In this document: positions 12,676-23,138 of the stretch, piece after piece
How the letters are laid out: each line of letters opens with the position of its first letter
How positions within the stretch are numbered: the stretch's first letter is position 1
From: Pristionchus mayeri
Lineage: Eukaryota > Nematoda > Chromadorea > Rhabditida > Neodiplogasteridae
Reading direction: 5' to 3'
Length of the DNA stretch: 64,000 bases
Assembly (NCBI GenBank): GCA_036245805.1
Contig: BTRK01000003.1
Location: 41,557,215 to 41,621,214, forward strand
Program-made: the position numbers and the translations under genes
Notes under the pieces: generated by a model
Told to the model about the DNA's origin: nothing
Database searches by the model: none
What the model saw: only the letters and a program-made list of their open reading frames with translations

Positions 12676-12679
12676 TTAA

Positions 12680-13436
12680 CAGGAATGTACATGAAGCCTA
12701 CATGTAGCCTGGCTCAACCGGTCCAGATGGTGCAAAATGAAGTTGACCACGATGATCAGCACCCCCGAGAACCCCTTTCTACAAATTTTCGAAAAATCGT
12801 TGTTCCAGGTCCTTCAGGTCGTTGTTCGATTTTTACGCGACCGCCGTCATATTGAACATCGCAATAATGGTCCATGCCTCTCACCTTTGTTCTTTATTTT
12901 TCAGTCAGGGTGCAAAATGAGAAAGCCCGTCGATTTCAGCACCTTCGAATACCCCAAATCAAAGCGTAACAGAGAATCGAGATTTTTCTGCTATGCCGGA
13001 TCTTGCTCGATTCTTAGGCGAACGGCCTCATATTTGGTTGCATTATATTTCCACTTTTAGTAAGTGGAAAGATAATGGAAGATCAAACAACAAGTCACCC
13101 GTCAAGTTATGCACGGATTTATCGAAATCATACAACTCATCTCGATCGTGGGCGCAATATCACATCTCCAGGTCATTATTTCCGAAGCAATAAAATGAAG
13201 TGTAAACGGTGTAAAATATACGTATAGTGTGACGTCACGAAAATCGCACTCAGGCGGTTCCGATTTGTACTCTGGGCAGGTTCGTTACCTGCGTTGCGGA
13301 TACCACTCTGCCGCTCTCGAGGTGCCCCCCTGAAGAGTTGCACACTATCAAATTCGCAGACTGGGTTTGCCCATACTTATTTTCTTGGACACACCTCGCA
13401 ATTGCTTAAACATGCAATTTTGATAAAAATATAATA
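12680..13436. repeat. Single-arm copy of a dispersed foldback family
   Basis: Resembles pieces of the foldbacks at 11.7-12.7, 39.8-40.0 and 48.2-48.5 kb (shared GCTCGATTCTTAGGC-type end and the CGTCATCAG block). A short possible last exon of the Srt receptor may lie near 13280-13320. No other gene is seen. Confidence 0.4.
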
Positions 13437-13470
13437 TAAAAACTTCACACTAATTTTAGTAGAACCATAC

Positions 13471-16040
13471 CTCGGAAAGACTTGAGAGCATAGTTCCTGA
13501 TCGATTTGTTGAGCGCCAGGTAGATGAAGGGGGGCAGACCTGAGAATTTATAAATATATTTTTAAAATATTTTTTGACATTTTTGCGCCTTAAATTCCTG
13601 GTGTACTTTGCACAGCGTTCTGACCCCCATTGCTCTCTCCAGATGGGGATTAAGATTTTGAATTTTCCCGCGAAGCCCGGACTGCAAAACGCTGGAACAG
13701 GCTGTTTGAAAGCGCTTTGTTATTTGAAAACACTCTGAAACATAAAACAAATAACCCCAATTTGATCACTCTGAGCACATTTCGTCTCATAATAGGTCTC
13801 ACACAAATCAGCCAGGTCACTTTCGTGCATTGAAAAGGAGATTCGCGACATGACATTGTATATTTCAGTAGGATTTCAAGTTTCCTGATTACAGTTTGAT
13901 TCAGATCCCTTCTCTGTCGGTCAAGAACGCTGTGTTTGGGAATGGGATAAACTTTTTGTTGACGAAACAAATCATGCCACGCGAGCGCCATGACTTTCCT
14001 GCGCGATTGAAGATTATATTGTATACCATGGATGAGTTGCCAGCATACTTGCCCTACAACAATGAGTGCAGGAGGAGAGGACAGAAAATTCATGTAAACA
14101 CATCTGAAATGAGTTCAAAACATAAAAAGTAATCATATCAAAATACCAACATTGTAGTGGCAACTAGGTTTACGCCGCAAATGATCATTACTTGAATGAA
14201 TACCTGAAAGGTCTAATTAATTCATCTACATAGGCAAAAATACCGAGTTGTTGTTGCTATTTACGCGAGATCTATTGCCATCTGTTACAGCTCTCTGAAA
14301 AAAAATCAGTTGTCGGTGAGAATATAGGCGGAAATACCGTACCCTTTTCGTCATGATGACGACGCACAGCGCAAGGTAGAGCAGACAGGTGAATAATGCA
14401 ATAGAGATGTTGTGTACCGCGTGCGTCCAATTGACGTACTGTAGTTGAGACTTATCACACTCATTACCATTCACGATTTAGATCATATTCCATAAACGGA
14501 AAACATGCAACCAGCACATAGTAATTTCCGAATATTAACCCTTGCTGTAAGATGCAATTGAAATTGGACATATTTCTTGACCGGACCTCATCAAGGTCAT
14601 GTCCGGGAATGAACGGAGAGAAGAACATCGATTGGTGCGTGGAGTTGACAATCACCTGAACGTTTCCACTACGACTTTCGAAAAATACTTGAAGAATTGT
14701 ATCTTTGAGTTTTGATTGTTCACTGTATCATATACAACATGATTGGACGAACCGGTCGTGTGAATAGCGTCACGAAAATGCCGTAGGAAGTACAGCAACC
14801 GATGTAGAAGTTGGTTCTCGTGCGCTGAGAAAGATTTGCATAATAAATTGTTAATAGTACAGGCATCGTCTCGATTTATCTGCCGTCATATTAACCGTAT
14901 CTCCTAGTAAAATGCGAGATTGATCATGTAAGAGCGATCCTATTCCACGCAATTATTTCAATATAACTTTCGAATAGACAATTTTTTTTGGCTACGAACC
15001 GAGAAGAATCGGGATAGATTGAGCATCTCGAATAGGCGATTGACCCCAAGCACGAGACAACATGATGAGGCAGTGAACCATATTCCTGGATTCGAAGAAT
15101 GTAAATCAATAAGTGCACCTCCGAATTACCATATCCAACGATCCCAACACCCATCGTCATGGCTCGGTTCGAACAGTACACATCTCCCTTAAGAATATTG
15201 TTGTGTCCCTGCCTTGTACCCGACAAAGGTTCGTAAGGGATATAACTTTATCCACAAAATAGTCGGGGAAAGAGGGGAAAGGGGAGCAACTACTTTCCGC
15301 TTGGGAGGGAACTAGACTGAGGATGGGAGAGGCTCAGGAGAGGGAGAGGAGGGAGAGGGAGAGGTCACGCGAGTCGATAACAAGGGGAGACCTCGAGTGA
15401 TCTACCACACTCGAGGGCGACTACACATTCTTGTGAGTAGGGGCAACTCTACGATACAACAAATATATATGTGCGGGAACTGCCCAACATCCACTCATTA
15501 TGATAAAATTTTGGATAATTATATTTAATCTTATAACTAACGAAAAAAATTGCTTACCATTATCAACAATATTCCGAACAACACACAATTAGCAATTATA
15601 GCGATCATGTCCATTATTGAAAGACAGTACATAATCTAAAAAGTGAAATCATTATTTCTTTTTTTCTTAAATTATCAAATACTTTGAAGCAAGAATTCTT
15701 CAAATCTCTCCGAAGACCCAGAGCACAAGGAATGTAAAGAATCTAAAGATCAGGGCCTGATTGACTACCATTTAAATACTTCGAAACATTGTTTCTTCAG
15801 ATCTGCTATTTATATCCTTATCCTACTAATTCACCTCAGTAATAACGCCGAAGACTACTGAATATATGCCAAAGCTGAACTGCTTGACACCGTATTGCGT
15901 GGCCCATGCGGGTCCGGGAGGCATTGCGGAACTAAAATTGTCATGTCCTATTGTCTGGATCTTTTGTTCTGAAATATTTAATGCCATGCCTGCAATCATA
16001 TTCCTCTCCTTGCAGCATCAGTGGCACGAATTGAAACTGG
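13471..16040 (-). CDS. Srt-class 7TM chemoreceptor
   Basis: Minus-strand exons in order: about 15842-16030 (N-terminus), about 15545-15640 (YCLSIMDMIAI, TM2), about 14950-15140 (CCLVLGVNRLFEML, TM3 with the Srt NR.xE), about 14720-14822 (YGIFVTLFTRPV), about 14560-14650 (SPFIPGHDLDEV), 14340-14474 (YVNWTHAVHN), about 14031-14120 (TM6, CWQLIHG) and 13471-13539 (LPPFIYLALNKSIRN, TM7). The Y.N..H..N motif, the PFIPGHD loop and the HG..PxxIYLxLNKxIR end are diagnostic of nematode Srt receptors. The HG codon is split by the last intron in phase. It should sit in the ciliary membrane of a sensory neuron. The 5' and 3' ends are approximate; no clear frame break was found. Confidence 0.8.
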
Positions 16041-16923
16041 GCTGCGACCATACTGAATGACCAAACGTCATTTGGCTATTTACTATGAGGGGGCACTACA
16101 TGGGAAAATATTTCTGAGAACTGTGGGAAAGGAAGAAAGCCATTTGCAAATCGGAATTGAGGAAGAAATTCAAAATATGACAAACAAGTATTGCGATAAA
16201 AATATACAATTGCTATGATGAAATGCTTCAAAATGGGACGAATCTATTCGGCTGCACTCATATGATACTGATATCGGAATCGCAATCTTCTCTGAGGAGA
16301 GAAAATATTGCGTTAATGAACATTGCTCGTCTCACAAACGGCGTCATCTCGTTCAATTCGTTCATAAATCGTCAACATCAAACACCACAATCGTACACAG
16401 TACATGCGCACTCTAAGATCCGGATTAACTCTGGGGATAGACGCACTAGTCATCGCAATGCTCTCTACACTATCGAAGATCCCACGCTCCTAGATTTGCC
16501 ACGTCAGAGACCAACTGTATTGTGGAATACAACCTAACACGAAGTACACTTCATTTCACACGATCGCATAAATTGAGAACTGATGTCTGGAGATATCTGC
16601 TTTCTGAAAATGTCAAAGATGAAGGTCGTTTCCACACAATAGCAAATTACCACATGATGTATCTCAGATTTGAGTCTTAGCATAGTGGTAGAACACCCTA
16701 GACGTAAGATTCCGAAAAATATGTGTCATTAGCCCCAGAGCCCGCTTATACGAATTTTCAGGTTTTGCACCTGGCTCAGCTCCCAGATGAGCTACATATA
16801 TGGCATTGGGCTCAAAATGTGCGGATGAGTATTTCCAGAGCGATTCGGGTTTTTACTGCAGAATATGGAATACCAGTGAATAATTAGAACATCGCAAACA
16901 AGTGGCAAATGAATGAAAAATCA
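16041..16923. other. No gene recognised
   Basis: Only short unsupported frames are present; no family motif, repeat or RNA gene was recognised. Confidence 0.4.
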
Positions 16924-17386
16924 TAAGTTTTAAGAGACCGGATCGGTAAGACTCGACTCGATCATAATCGCAACCCCCGGCCACGCCCCCCCCCCCCCCC
17001 CCCCCCCCGGAATAGGAACCGGGCCCCCATACTATTACACTAGAAATGCCCAATAACCAACAATCCTGTTAACAATCCTGCTTGTTGTTAAATAACATGA
17101 TTGTTAAATTTTGGTTATTGGGCATGCCTAGTGTGATGCAGAAGAGATTTTCTGTCTATATTGTCCCGTTCATAAATTATGAGATGCCATTTTTTTGACT
17201 TTGGGACGTTGTATTTTACAGCATACACCTGAAATCAATAAATCAGTGGTGCTGCGTGCAACAAGGGGGCCAAGGGGTGTACATGCACAAAGTATGGGGG
17301 CCCTGTTCCCATTCCGGGGGGGGGGGGGGGGGGCGTGCCCGGGGGGTGGTCGAGAATTTTCGATCCGGACTCTTAAACTTTGCTAG
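16924..17386. repeat. Inverted repeat with C23 and G18 runs, containing a small hairpin
   Basis: Arm 16924-17035 (AGAGACCGGATCGG ... C23 ... GGAATAGGAACCGGGCCCCC) is complementary to 17285-17386 (GTATGGGGGCCCTG ... G18 ... GATCCGGACTCTTAAAC). Inside lies a hairpin at about 17036-17140 with ends CACTAGAAATGCCCAATAAC and its near complement. Probably one foldback MITE nested in another. Confidence 0.65.
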
Positions 17387-17502
17387 ATGGATTAAAAATG
17401 CATACCTCACAATCGGGGGGGGGTGTGAATAATCGGGAACGGCATTTCGGAAACCGACATTTCGGAAATGGGGCATAACTTAAAGACTTATTGATGAGTT
17501 TA

Positions 17503-17816
17503 CTAGAATCATGATCAAAGTATTTTAACATTCAGAATCTCTAACGGTTGATCTTTGATATTTCCACTTTCCACGAAATTTTGGCAAAGATCTTTAACTT
17601 CGTTCAAAATCAACAGCTCGTCTTACAGCTGGTTGCCCGAAAAGTTGACATACCTTGTGTTTGAGCGGTAGGGTAGGTCACTAGGAATCGAATGGGACCA
17701 ACCCAGTTTCTGTAAGTTGATTTTGAACGAATTTACCGCTCGTTGAAGAAATGTCGAAAGTGGAAAGATCAAAGATCAACCCTTGATATGATAGCGTTAG
17801 AGATTCTGAATGTTAA
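17503..17816. repeat. Foldback repeat
   Basis: TTAACATTCAGAATCTCTAA at the left is matched in reverse complement near 17800-17816, and GGTTGATCTTTGAT by ATCAAAGATCAACC near 17770. There is no coding capacity. Confidence 0.6.
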
Positions 17817-18455
17817 GAGACGTTCCACGATAAATCGTACGTCATGTCGGATGCAATTTTTGCAACCCCCTCAACTTTTTGCGGGTGAAGTTCTCATACC
17901 GAGTGCTGATATTTGGCCCAATATGAACACCTCTGGTTCACTTTCCGAAAAATGCCAAACCAAGCCAAAAAAACTTACAATCTTATAGGTCTTTCTGGTG
18001 TACTTTTTGATGTAAATAACGAAAAAGTTAGTTTGGGAGCCATACGAATTGGTAAAAAAGGTCGATTTGGCCATTTTTCGCCTCATTGTTTGCGTCCTCG
18101 AAATTTTTTCCCACATTACAGTGAGATTATTACATTTTCGAATTCTACATGAGTAGTATGGTGCAGCTTTCAGTGCCATCCCAAATAGGGGTGCACTTCC
18201 GGTCCCACCTGCTCCCGACCACCTGTCGAGAATATCCGGTCGAGATTCTAATTACTTCCGACAACCACCTGCTACCGGAAACACGTGTTTCCGGTAGACC
18301 ACCTGTTACCGGAAATTCACCATTTTTGCATTTTCTCGCATGATTCTCGTTCCCGAGCCATTTTAGGCGCCTCTCGAATGTTTTCCGATGTCGAGCCATG
18401 TTTGGGCTTATCCCTGATAATTACTGATAATTCCTTATATGGCGTTTTTGCCAGA

Positions 18456-18535
18456 TTTTTGCTGGGATCGAACCTGAGGGTGTCAGCGTTGTAGGCAGAG
18501 CCGCTAACCAGTTGACTATGGCGTCATTCGGCAGG
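18456..18535 (-). repeat. tRNA-like sequence (pseudogene or SINE head)
   Basis: The minus strand reads a tRNA-type A-box region (AGTCAACTGGTTAGCGG) and a B box (GGTTCGATCCC) at normal spacing. The anticodon and acceptor stems do not pair properly, so a working tRNA is unlikely. Confidence 0.4.
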
Positions 18536-18882
18536 GACTGGAGGAAGGAGAATGTATACTCGTCGCCGCCGCGTCTCCAATGGGCATTACTCAATGTTTG
18601 TTAGGTACGGTAGTTCGAGTGGAGCGCGGACAATATTAAACGGGTGGCATGGTGAATCGAATAATGAGTTGTGTGTATAGGTACGGTAGTGGAATGGAGT
18701 GCGGGAATGTCTGAGGTGTTTGACCGTACCTGGTACAACCTGGAACCGCAAACTAACTTGACTAAATTCAGGATATTACGGTACTTTTCACAGTGACGCA
18801 ATTGCAAACTGAAGGATAGAAACGAGAGCCGAGGTAATGCAGAGAGCTAGAGATAGATAGAGTCAGGTGTACGGTACAAGTC

Positions 18883-19578
18883 ATGGCGGGTTCCCCAATG
18901 GGTCAGATTCAAGCATTCAATCGGGAACTGACTACGGAATACAGTATCAGAGAAGAGAGCAAGGCAACAGGTCAACGCGAGGGGTGAACATTCAAATGAA
19001 TTCAAATCGGGTGAGGGTGGGCGGGGCCTCCATCCGTCTACTAATGGGTGATTAATTACCCTTCAACGACAGACCGAAATGCACAGATTGTGCACCGTTC
19101 AGTTAGTCATGTTTGCCTCATTCAAATTTATCTTTAATGTGTCGTTCATGCTGCTTATTTTCAGGTATGAGTTCGCAGGGCATTGATACTGTGGTTCGTC
19201 AAGGAGTTACTGTTAATGAAGCAACTGATTCTTCGTTATCGGCGTCGTCGTGCGTACCCCAGACCAGTAAGGGCAACCCGATGTCACCTAATGTTGGACG
19301 AGGAGTCAAAAAGGCCCATAAGGGTAGAGGGTTAGTGCTACGCCTTAGCTCACTTCTATTCACTATCATCTCAGAAAGGATCCAGTTCTGCTTCGTCGCC
19401 ATTATGGAGTGATGGTGAGTTTTGTCGTGCTGATTATGATTATTGCCGTTTTTAGAGGCTACGAAAAGCACGAATTACCGAGTTCTTAGCGAGAGACAAG
19501 AAGAGAAGAGAATATAATGCACGTCTGTGCGAAAACTGTCGAGCTCTTATTTCCACAAAAGAAGTCCGAGTACATTGA
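18883..19578 (+). CDS. Small four-exon basic protein with one CxxC pair, unknown function
   Basis: Exons 18883-18970, 19165-19330, about 19374-19413 and 19457-19578 join in phase from ATG (MAGSPMGQIQAFNREL) to TGA, giving a protein of roughly 138 residues. The C-terminal exon is very basic (ARDKKRREYNARLCENC) and ends KEVRVH. No domain is recognised; the basic stretch and CENC pair suggest nucleic-acid binding, which is inference only. It lies just outside the Polinton genes, and its next neighbour is encoded on the opposite strand, so it could be a flanking host gene or an accessory gene of the element. Confidence 0.55.
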
Positions 19579-19663
19579 TCTTGTTTCTGATGAGGAGAAT
19601 TGAAATCGATTTGACATTTTATTATTACCATGTACGGATAAAGAAAGTGAATTATCAGTGATA

Positions 19664-20338
19664 TTATCTCCAAGGTGTCTGATGCGTCGCGTGTGTCCAT
19701 GTCTTCTTCACATTCTTCACACTTCTGTTGCCATCGAGGTTAGGATTAGCGAAATCGGTTCCGTTTCGCGTCGTCGACGGGGATACGTCTTGTAAGTTAT
19801 GTGCGGCCTCGGCTCTACGTTTGCGTACTCTTCTCCCTTCTCGTCCTCTCGGTGATGCCAGCACAAAGGTGCCGCCGTTATCGTCTACGGTATCGCGTAG
19901 ATGAGCGTTAGCTGGCACCGAAGCGGAAAGTGTCCGAGCTCGATCGTCCGTTGTGCTATCCGGCGCTACATTGACCCGATCTGATCCTGTGGTAGCTGGG
20001 TCTTCTGCCTCTTGATCTCCATCTTCATCATTTTCGAGTCCTCCGTTGTCATCGTTATCGTGTTCTTTGGACTGGGTTTCTGTTGAGGATACAGCAATAG
20101 GAGGGAGTGTGGTTGGTGGGATGTTGAGCCTAACAGTCTTATCGCCAATGGAAGATGAAGATGATGCGGCCTCTTTGAACCGTGCAATTTTGTACAACAG
20201 CTCTGCATAGAGTGCACGTTTAGAGGCATCGTCAATACTCTTGTCGTTCAGCAGTTTTGTAAGTTCCTCTTGCATGGCCTCTATTTGGGCATCCTCCTTG
20301 GATAGGACCAGATAAGGTACAAGTTTGTACTTATTCAT
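19664..20338 (-). CDS. Polinton-type hypothetical protein (VPY family), 224 aa
   Basis: The N-terminus MNKYKLVPYLVLSKED followed by a helical segment (LLNDKSIDDASKRALYAELL) matches a small protein that recurs in Polintons, often starting with a VPY-type motif. After residue 70 it becomes a long low-complexity acidic and Ser/Thr-rich region, then a basic GREGRRVRKRRAEAA stretch. The molecular role is unknown; a virion or core-associated protein is plausible. It is encoded opposite to the capsid genes and the frame is intact. Start at 20338. Confidence 0.6.
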   Translation of the reverse strand: MNKYKLVPYLVLSKEDAQIEAMQEELTKLLNDKSIDDASKRALYAELLYKIARFKEAASSSSSIGDKTVRLNIPPTTLPPIAVSSTETQSKEHDNDDNGGLENDEDGDQEAEDPATTGSDRVNVAPDSTTDDRARTLSASVPANAHLRDTVDDNGGTFVLASPRGREGRRVRKRRAEAAHNLQDVSPSTTRNGTDFANPNLDGNRSVKNVKKTWTHATHQTPWR

Positions 20339-21357
20339 GAGGAAAGTTAACCAACTAGACTGAGTAGGGCAAGTGCTGCGGGAATAACTGCACCCAGGAA
20401 TCCAGCACCGTACTGATTCAAACTATCATGTCCTCAAATGATCGGCCTCTACTCTGCATATGAATGTGGTAAACCGAGAATGCACCACAAGTTATGGCAT
20501 TGAGCGATTGATGAGCCATCCTATTATAGTAAATGCATGAAAAGTTCATACAGAACCTCAAAATCAACCCCTTTGGCGGTTGCCCAAAACTATCAAAAGA
20601 AGAAGCATGTGTTTCCTTTTACAAATATTGATTGCCAATGTAGTCCTCCATATTTGGAAGTACTTTTATCAGTGTTAACACAAAGTGAAAATGTGACAGG
20701 CAAAGCAGTGGGATTGGGGAGTTGGTCACAGGCAAAAGTTCCCAGAAAGTACCGAGCCATTTTGGCATCTTTCTGGAAAATGGAATTCAACTCAATCGTG
20801 TTCATGCTACTCTAATCGAACCGTTGAGTACGGTTGTTCTTAACACAATGATCACACACGTGGATGACAAGGGTCTGAGCATCACTGTTAGTGTTCACCA
20901 GCTTCGACTCATCATCTCTAAACTTCTTCCAGCACGAGGCGCACAGAAGGACTTGGACTGAACGAGGGGACGAGCTCCACTGACGACGAGTCTACAGTGA
21001 TAGAGTATGAGAACACGAACATCCAAGCTGCATAATACCATTGGGTTGACATGGCTACGCTGCGTTTGGTCTCCTCTCCATGGTTGGCGGCCCTCAATGG
21101 TCTGAACTCCTTTGCCCTCTGTTGCCTTCTTCTCATCCTTTACCATGGCGGCAAATGTGATCGGGGAAGAATTCAAATCAAAATGGGAGGAGGCGCAATC
21201 GGGGAAGCAAGCTGTCTCCGTCATTTGAATTCGTACAAATGACATCTGGTTGTGAAATTTATGAGAGTATGAGAGATTGGAGACGCAGAGATGCAGAGAA
21301 GTACGAGATAGTATTTCATTTAGAGATACAGGCTCCGCCCATAGTCATTAGAATGGG
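20339..21357. other. Polinton intergenic stretch, no gene supported
   Basis: Several short overlapping frames exist on both strands but none has family motifs or convincing codon structure. It separates the minus-strand VPY protein from the plus-strand virion genes. Confidence 0.4.
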
Positions 21358-21365
21358 TATAAATA
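21358..21365 (+). promoter_or_regulatory. TATA box
   Basis: TATAAATA in the context GGGTATAAATAGG, 77 bp upstream of the ATG at 21442, a good TATA position for the plus-strand Cys-rich gene. No experimental support. Confidence 0.45.
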
Positions 21366-21441
21366 GGTCAATGTTCCCCCTCAGAACTCATTCCAATCGT
21401 GCCAGTCAAGAATCGGTCCTCCTCTTCGCGCGCGCATCGAC

Positions 21442-22258
21442 ATGGTCAAGCAGAACAAGCAGAAGATCCCGTCGTCATCCTTCGCTACCGTAGCCAAGAA
21501 GAAGAAGACGGCTGTCACGGAGAAGAAGACGACTGGAAAGGTACGTATCCGCTTCCGTATTCGTTCACAAGTAATGGTGTATTCTTCCCTGCATATTCAT
21601 TGGATGCTATTGTAGGCCAAGCACTTCTTCAAGCCTCCCAGCAAGGACGAACCGTGTGCTCAGTTCGAGCAGAGCTACCTCGCACACCCCCCACGAGCTG
21701 CTGTCATCCTGTACATGTGCAATGAATGTGCTATTGTAGGCCAAGCACTTCTTCAAGCCTCCCAGCAAGGACGAACCGTGTGCTCAGTTCGAGCAGAGCT
21801 ACCTCGCACACCCCCCACGAGCTGTCATCCTGTACATGTGCAATGAATGTGTCGACGCAGCAAAGCATGTCAAGAAGGAAGTCAAGAGTGCAGGACGTCA
21901 ATGTCTCATTCTTCCCCTGTGTAGGACCTGCATCTTTGCGAACCGAAGATGCGCCCAGACCCTGTTCTTTAACAATGTTCTAAAGAATAAGCATGATAAG
22001 GGCGAGGGGGATGATGATGAGCCCCGTAGTGATGACGATGAGGAGAAAGATTCCGGTAGTGATTATGATGATGTTGTGAGAAAGGGTAGAGTAGTCAATG
22101 AGGGTATGACCTCAGAGTACCGTATTCCTCGTATGTATTCCCCCTGTGATTGTTCGTATTGTATTGCAAAATTGTGTAGTGTTGCATTGGAGATGAATCA
22201 TTCTTATACACTTGTTGTGATAGTGAGCGGTCGTGATTATGTCACGTTCTATTTATGA
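21442..22258 (+). CDS. Cys-rich, acidic Polinton cargo protein with one intron, unknown function
   Basis: Exon 1 is 21442-21540 (33 codons, Lys-rich, MVKQNKQKIPSSS start, GTACGT donor). The intron can end at the acceptor at 21739, giving exon 2 at 21740-22258 in phase. The encoded protein has CNEC, CRTC and CDCSYC cysteine clusters, suggesting zinc binding, and an acidic block (DDDEPRSDDDEEKDSGSDYDD). Exon 2's first 111 bp exist twice in tandem with their own acceptors, so a second, non-productive acceptor lies at 21615. The last codons overlap the start of the minor virion gene. No homologue is recognised; it could be a core or DNA-binding protein. Confidence 0.6.
21606..21850 (+). repeat. 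Tandem duplication of a splice acceptor plus coding segment
   Basis: 21606-21729 (124 bp) and 21730-21850 (121 bp) are nearly identical. Both begin GCTATTGTAGGCCAAGCAC, including the acceptor TAG. The first copy has one extra GCT codon. Only the second copy continues in frame into the rest of the gene. Confidence 0.9.
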
Positions 22259-22686
22259 TTCATCGAAGGAAAATTGGGCAAATTTGTTCAATCATAATTC
22301 CGCCATATCGGGGAAAGGGAAGATTTCGCATTTCTACGGAGTCCGTTCACAGTATGGGGGAGGCATTGGTGGTGTGCTGCGAACTCTGTTCCGAATGATC
22401 CCCTCATTTCTGTCAAGTCCAGTTGGCCAGAACCTTGTTAGGGCTGGCACCAATGTAGTCAATGACATCAACAGCGGTGCTAGTCTAAAGGATAGTCTCA
22501 AGACTCAGGCACGATCTACCGTACGCAATCTTACTGGCGTCGGCAAGATTCGGCGCCAAAACATTCAAAAGGGCAAAGGGGCTCCTAGAGCGATTGGCTT
22601 TATTAAAGGCTCCGCCCATTTGAAAAAAAAGCGGGAGAGGGAGGACTCCGCCCTCCAAAATCATCAGAAGTGCCTTCATTCACTAG
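22239..22686 (+). CDS. Polinton minor virion protein (Gly-rich, pVI/pX-like)
   Basis: Starts at ATG 22239, overlapping the end of the Cys-rich gene by 20 bp in another frame. The N-terminal half has a YGGGIGGVLRTLFRMIP stretch followed by an amphipathic helix region (GTNVVNDINSGASLKDSLK), the signature of Polinton and adintovirus minor capsid proteins. The tail is basic (GKIRRQNIQKGKGAPR). By analogy with adenovirus pVI or pX it may bind DNA or lyse membranes. An A8 run near 22625 makes the C-terminal frame uncertain: one frame stops near 22686, the other runs to 22922 through sequence used by the next gene. Confidence 0.7.
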
Positions 22687-22717
22687 TGTGTTCTGCTGAC
22701 GAGTTGCGGTGTTCACA

Positions 22718-23083
22718 ATGGTTCCTCTCGTCGCCTACATTGAGCAGCATTTTCCTTTCTGGCGCTTCCTCAATCGTCGTGAGAAGATGCACGCCCTTCA
22801 CGGCATTCTTCCCACCATCAACATTGGCGTTGATCCTGTTCGTCATGCTCCCTTCGGCAGCGGCAATGGTGACTACAACGCTACTCTTCCTCCTCCTCTG
22901 GTGCTCCTGGATACCCACGTAGCCTTCGACTCGCACTACACTCGCATCCGTACGGCCAGAGGACTCGATACCGTCTTTAACCACGCAAGCAACAGACTCG
23001 GCTATGACCCCGATACCGATCTCCCACTCGTGCGCACCAGAGGAGGATCCCTCCATGTTCTCGAGAGCCTTGTTGTGATTTGA
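22718..23083 (+). CDS. Hypothetical 121-aa Polinton protein
   Basis: ATG 22718 to TGA 23083, immediately upstream of the major capsid gene (56-bp gap). The composition is aromatic and Pro-rich (MVPLVAYIEQHFPFWRFL; NATLPPPLVLLDTHVAFDSH) without TM segments or zinc motifs. No family is recognised. Position between the minor and major capsid genes suggests a virion component. Confidence 0.5.
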   Translation: MVPLVAYIEQHFPFWRFLNRREKMHALHGILPTINIGVDPVRHAPFGSGNGDYNATLPPPLVLLDTHVAFDSHYTRIRTARGLDTVFNHASNRLGYDPDTDLPLVRTRGGSLHVLESLVVI

Positions 23084-23138
23084 TTGCCTGATAAATCATT
23101 CATTCTTTAGCCCTGCGTTCATACAGAGCGGTCGTAAA

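Noticed and set aside
18456..18535. Functional tRNA on the minus strand
   Set aside because: Same problem: box sequences without proper stems.
19664..20338. Adenain-like cysteine protease of the Polinton
   Set aside because: No His..Asp..Cys pattern; the N-terminus fits the VPY-type hypothetical protein instead.
20895..21245. Minus-strand frame of 116 aa upstream of the Cys-rich gene
   Set aside because: No motif, no supported start and overlapping frames in both directions; left unannotated.
22676..23056. Minus-strand frame of 126 aa
   Set aside because: Antisense of the 121-aa plus-strand ORF and of the minor virion gene end.
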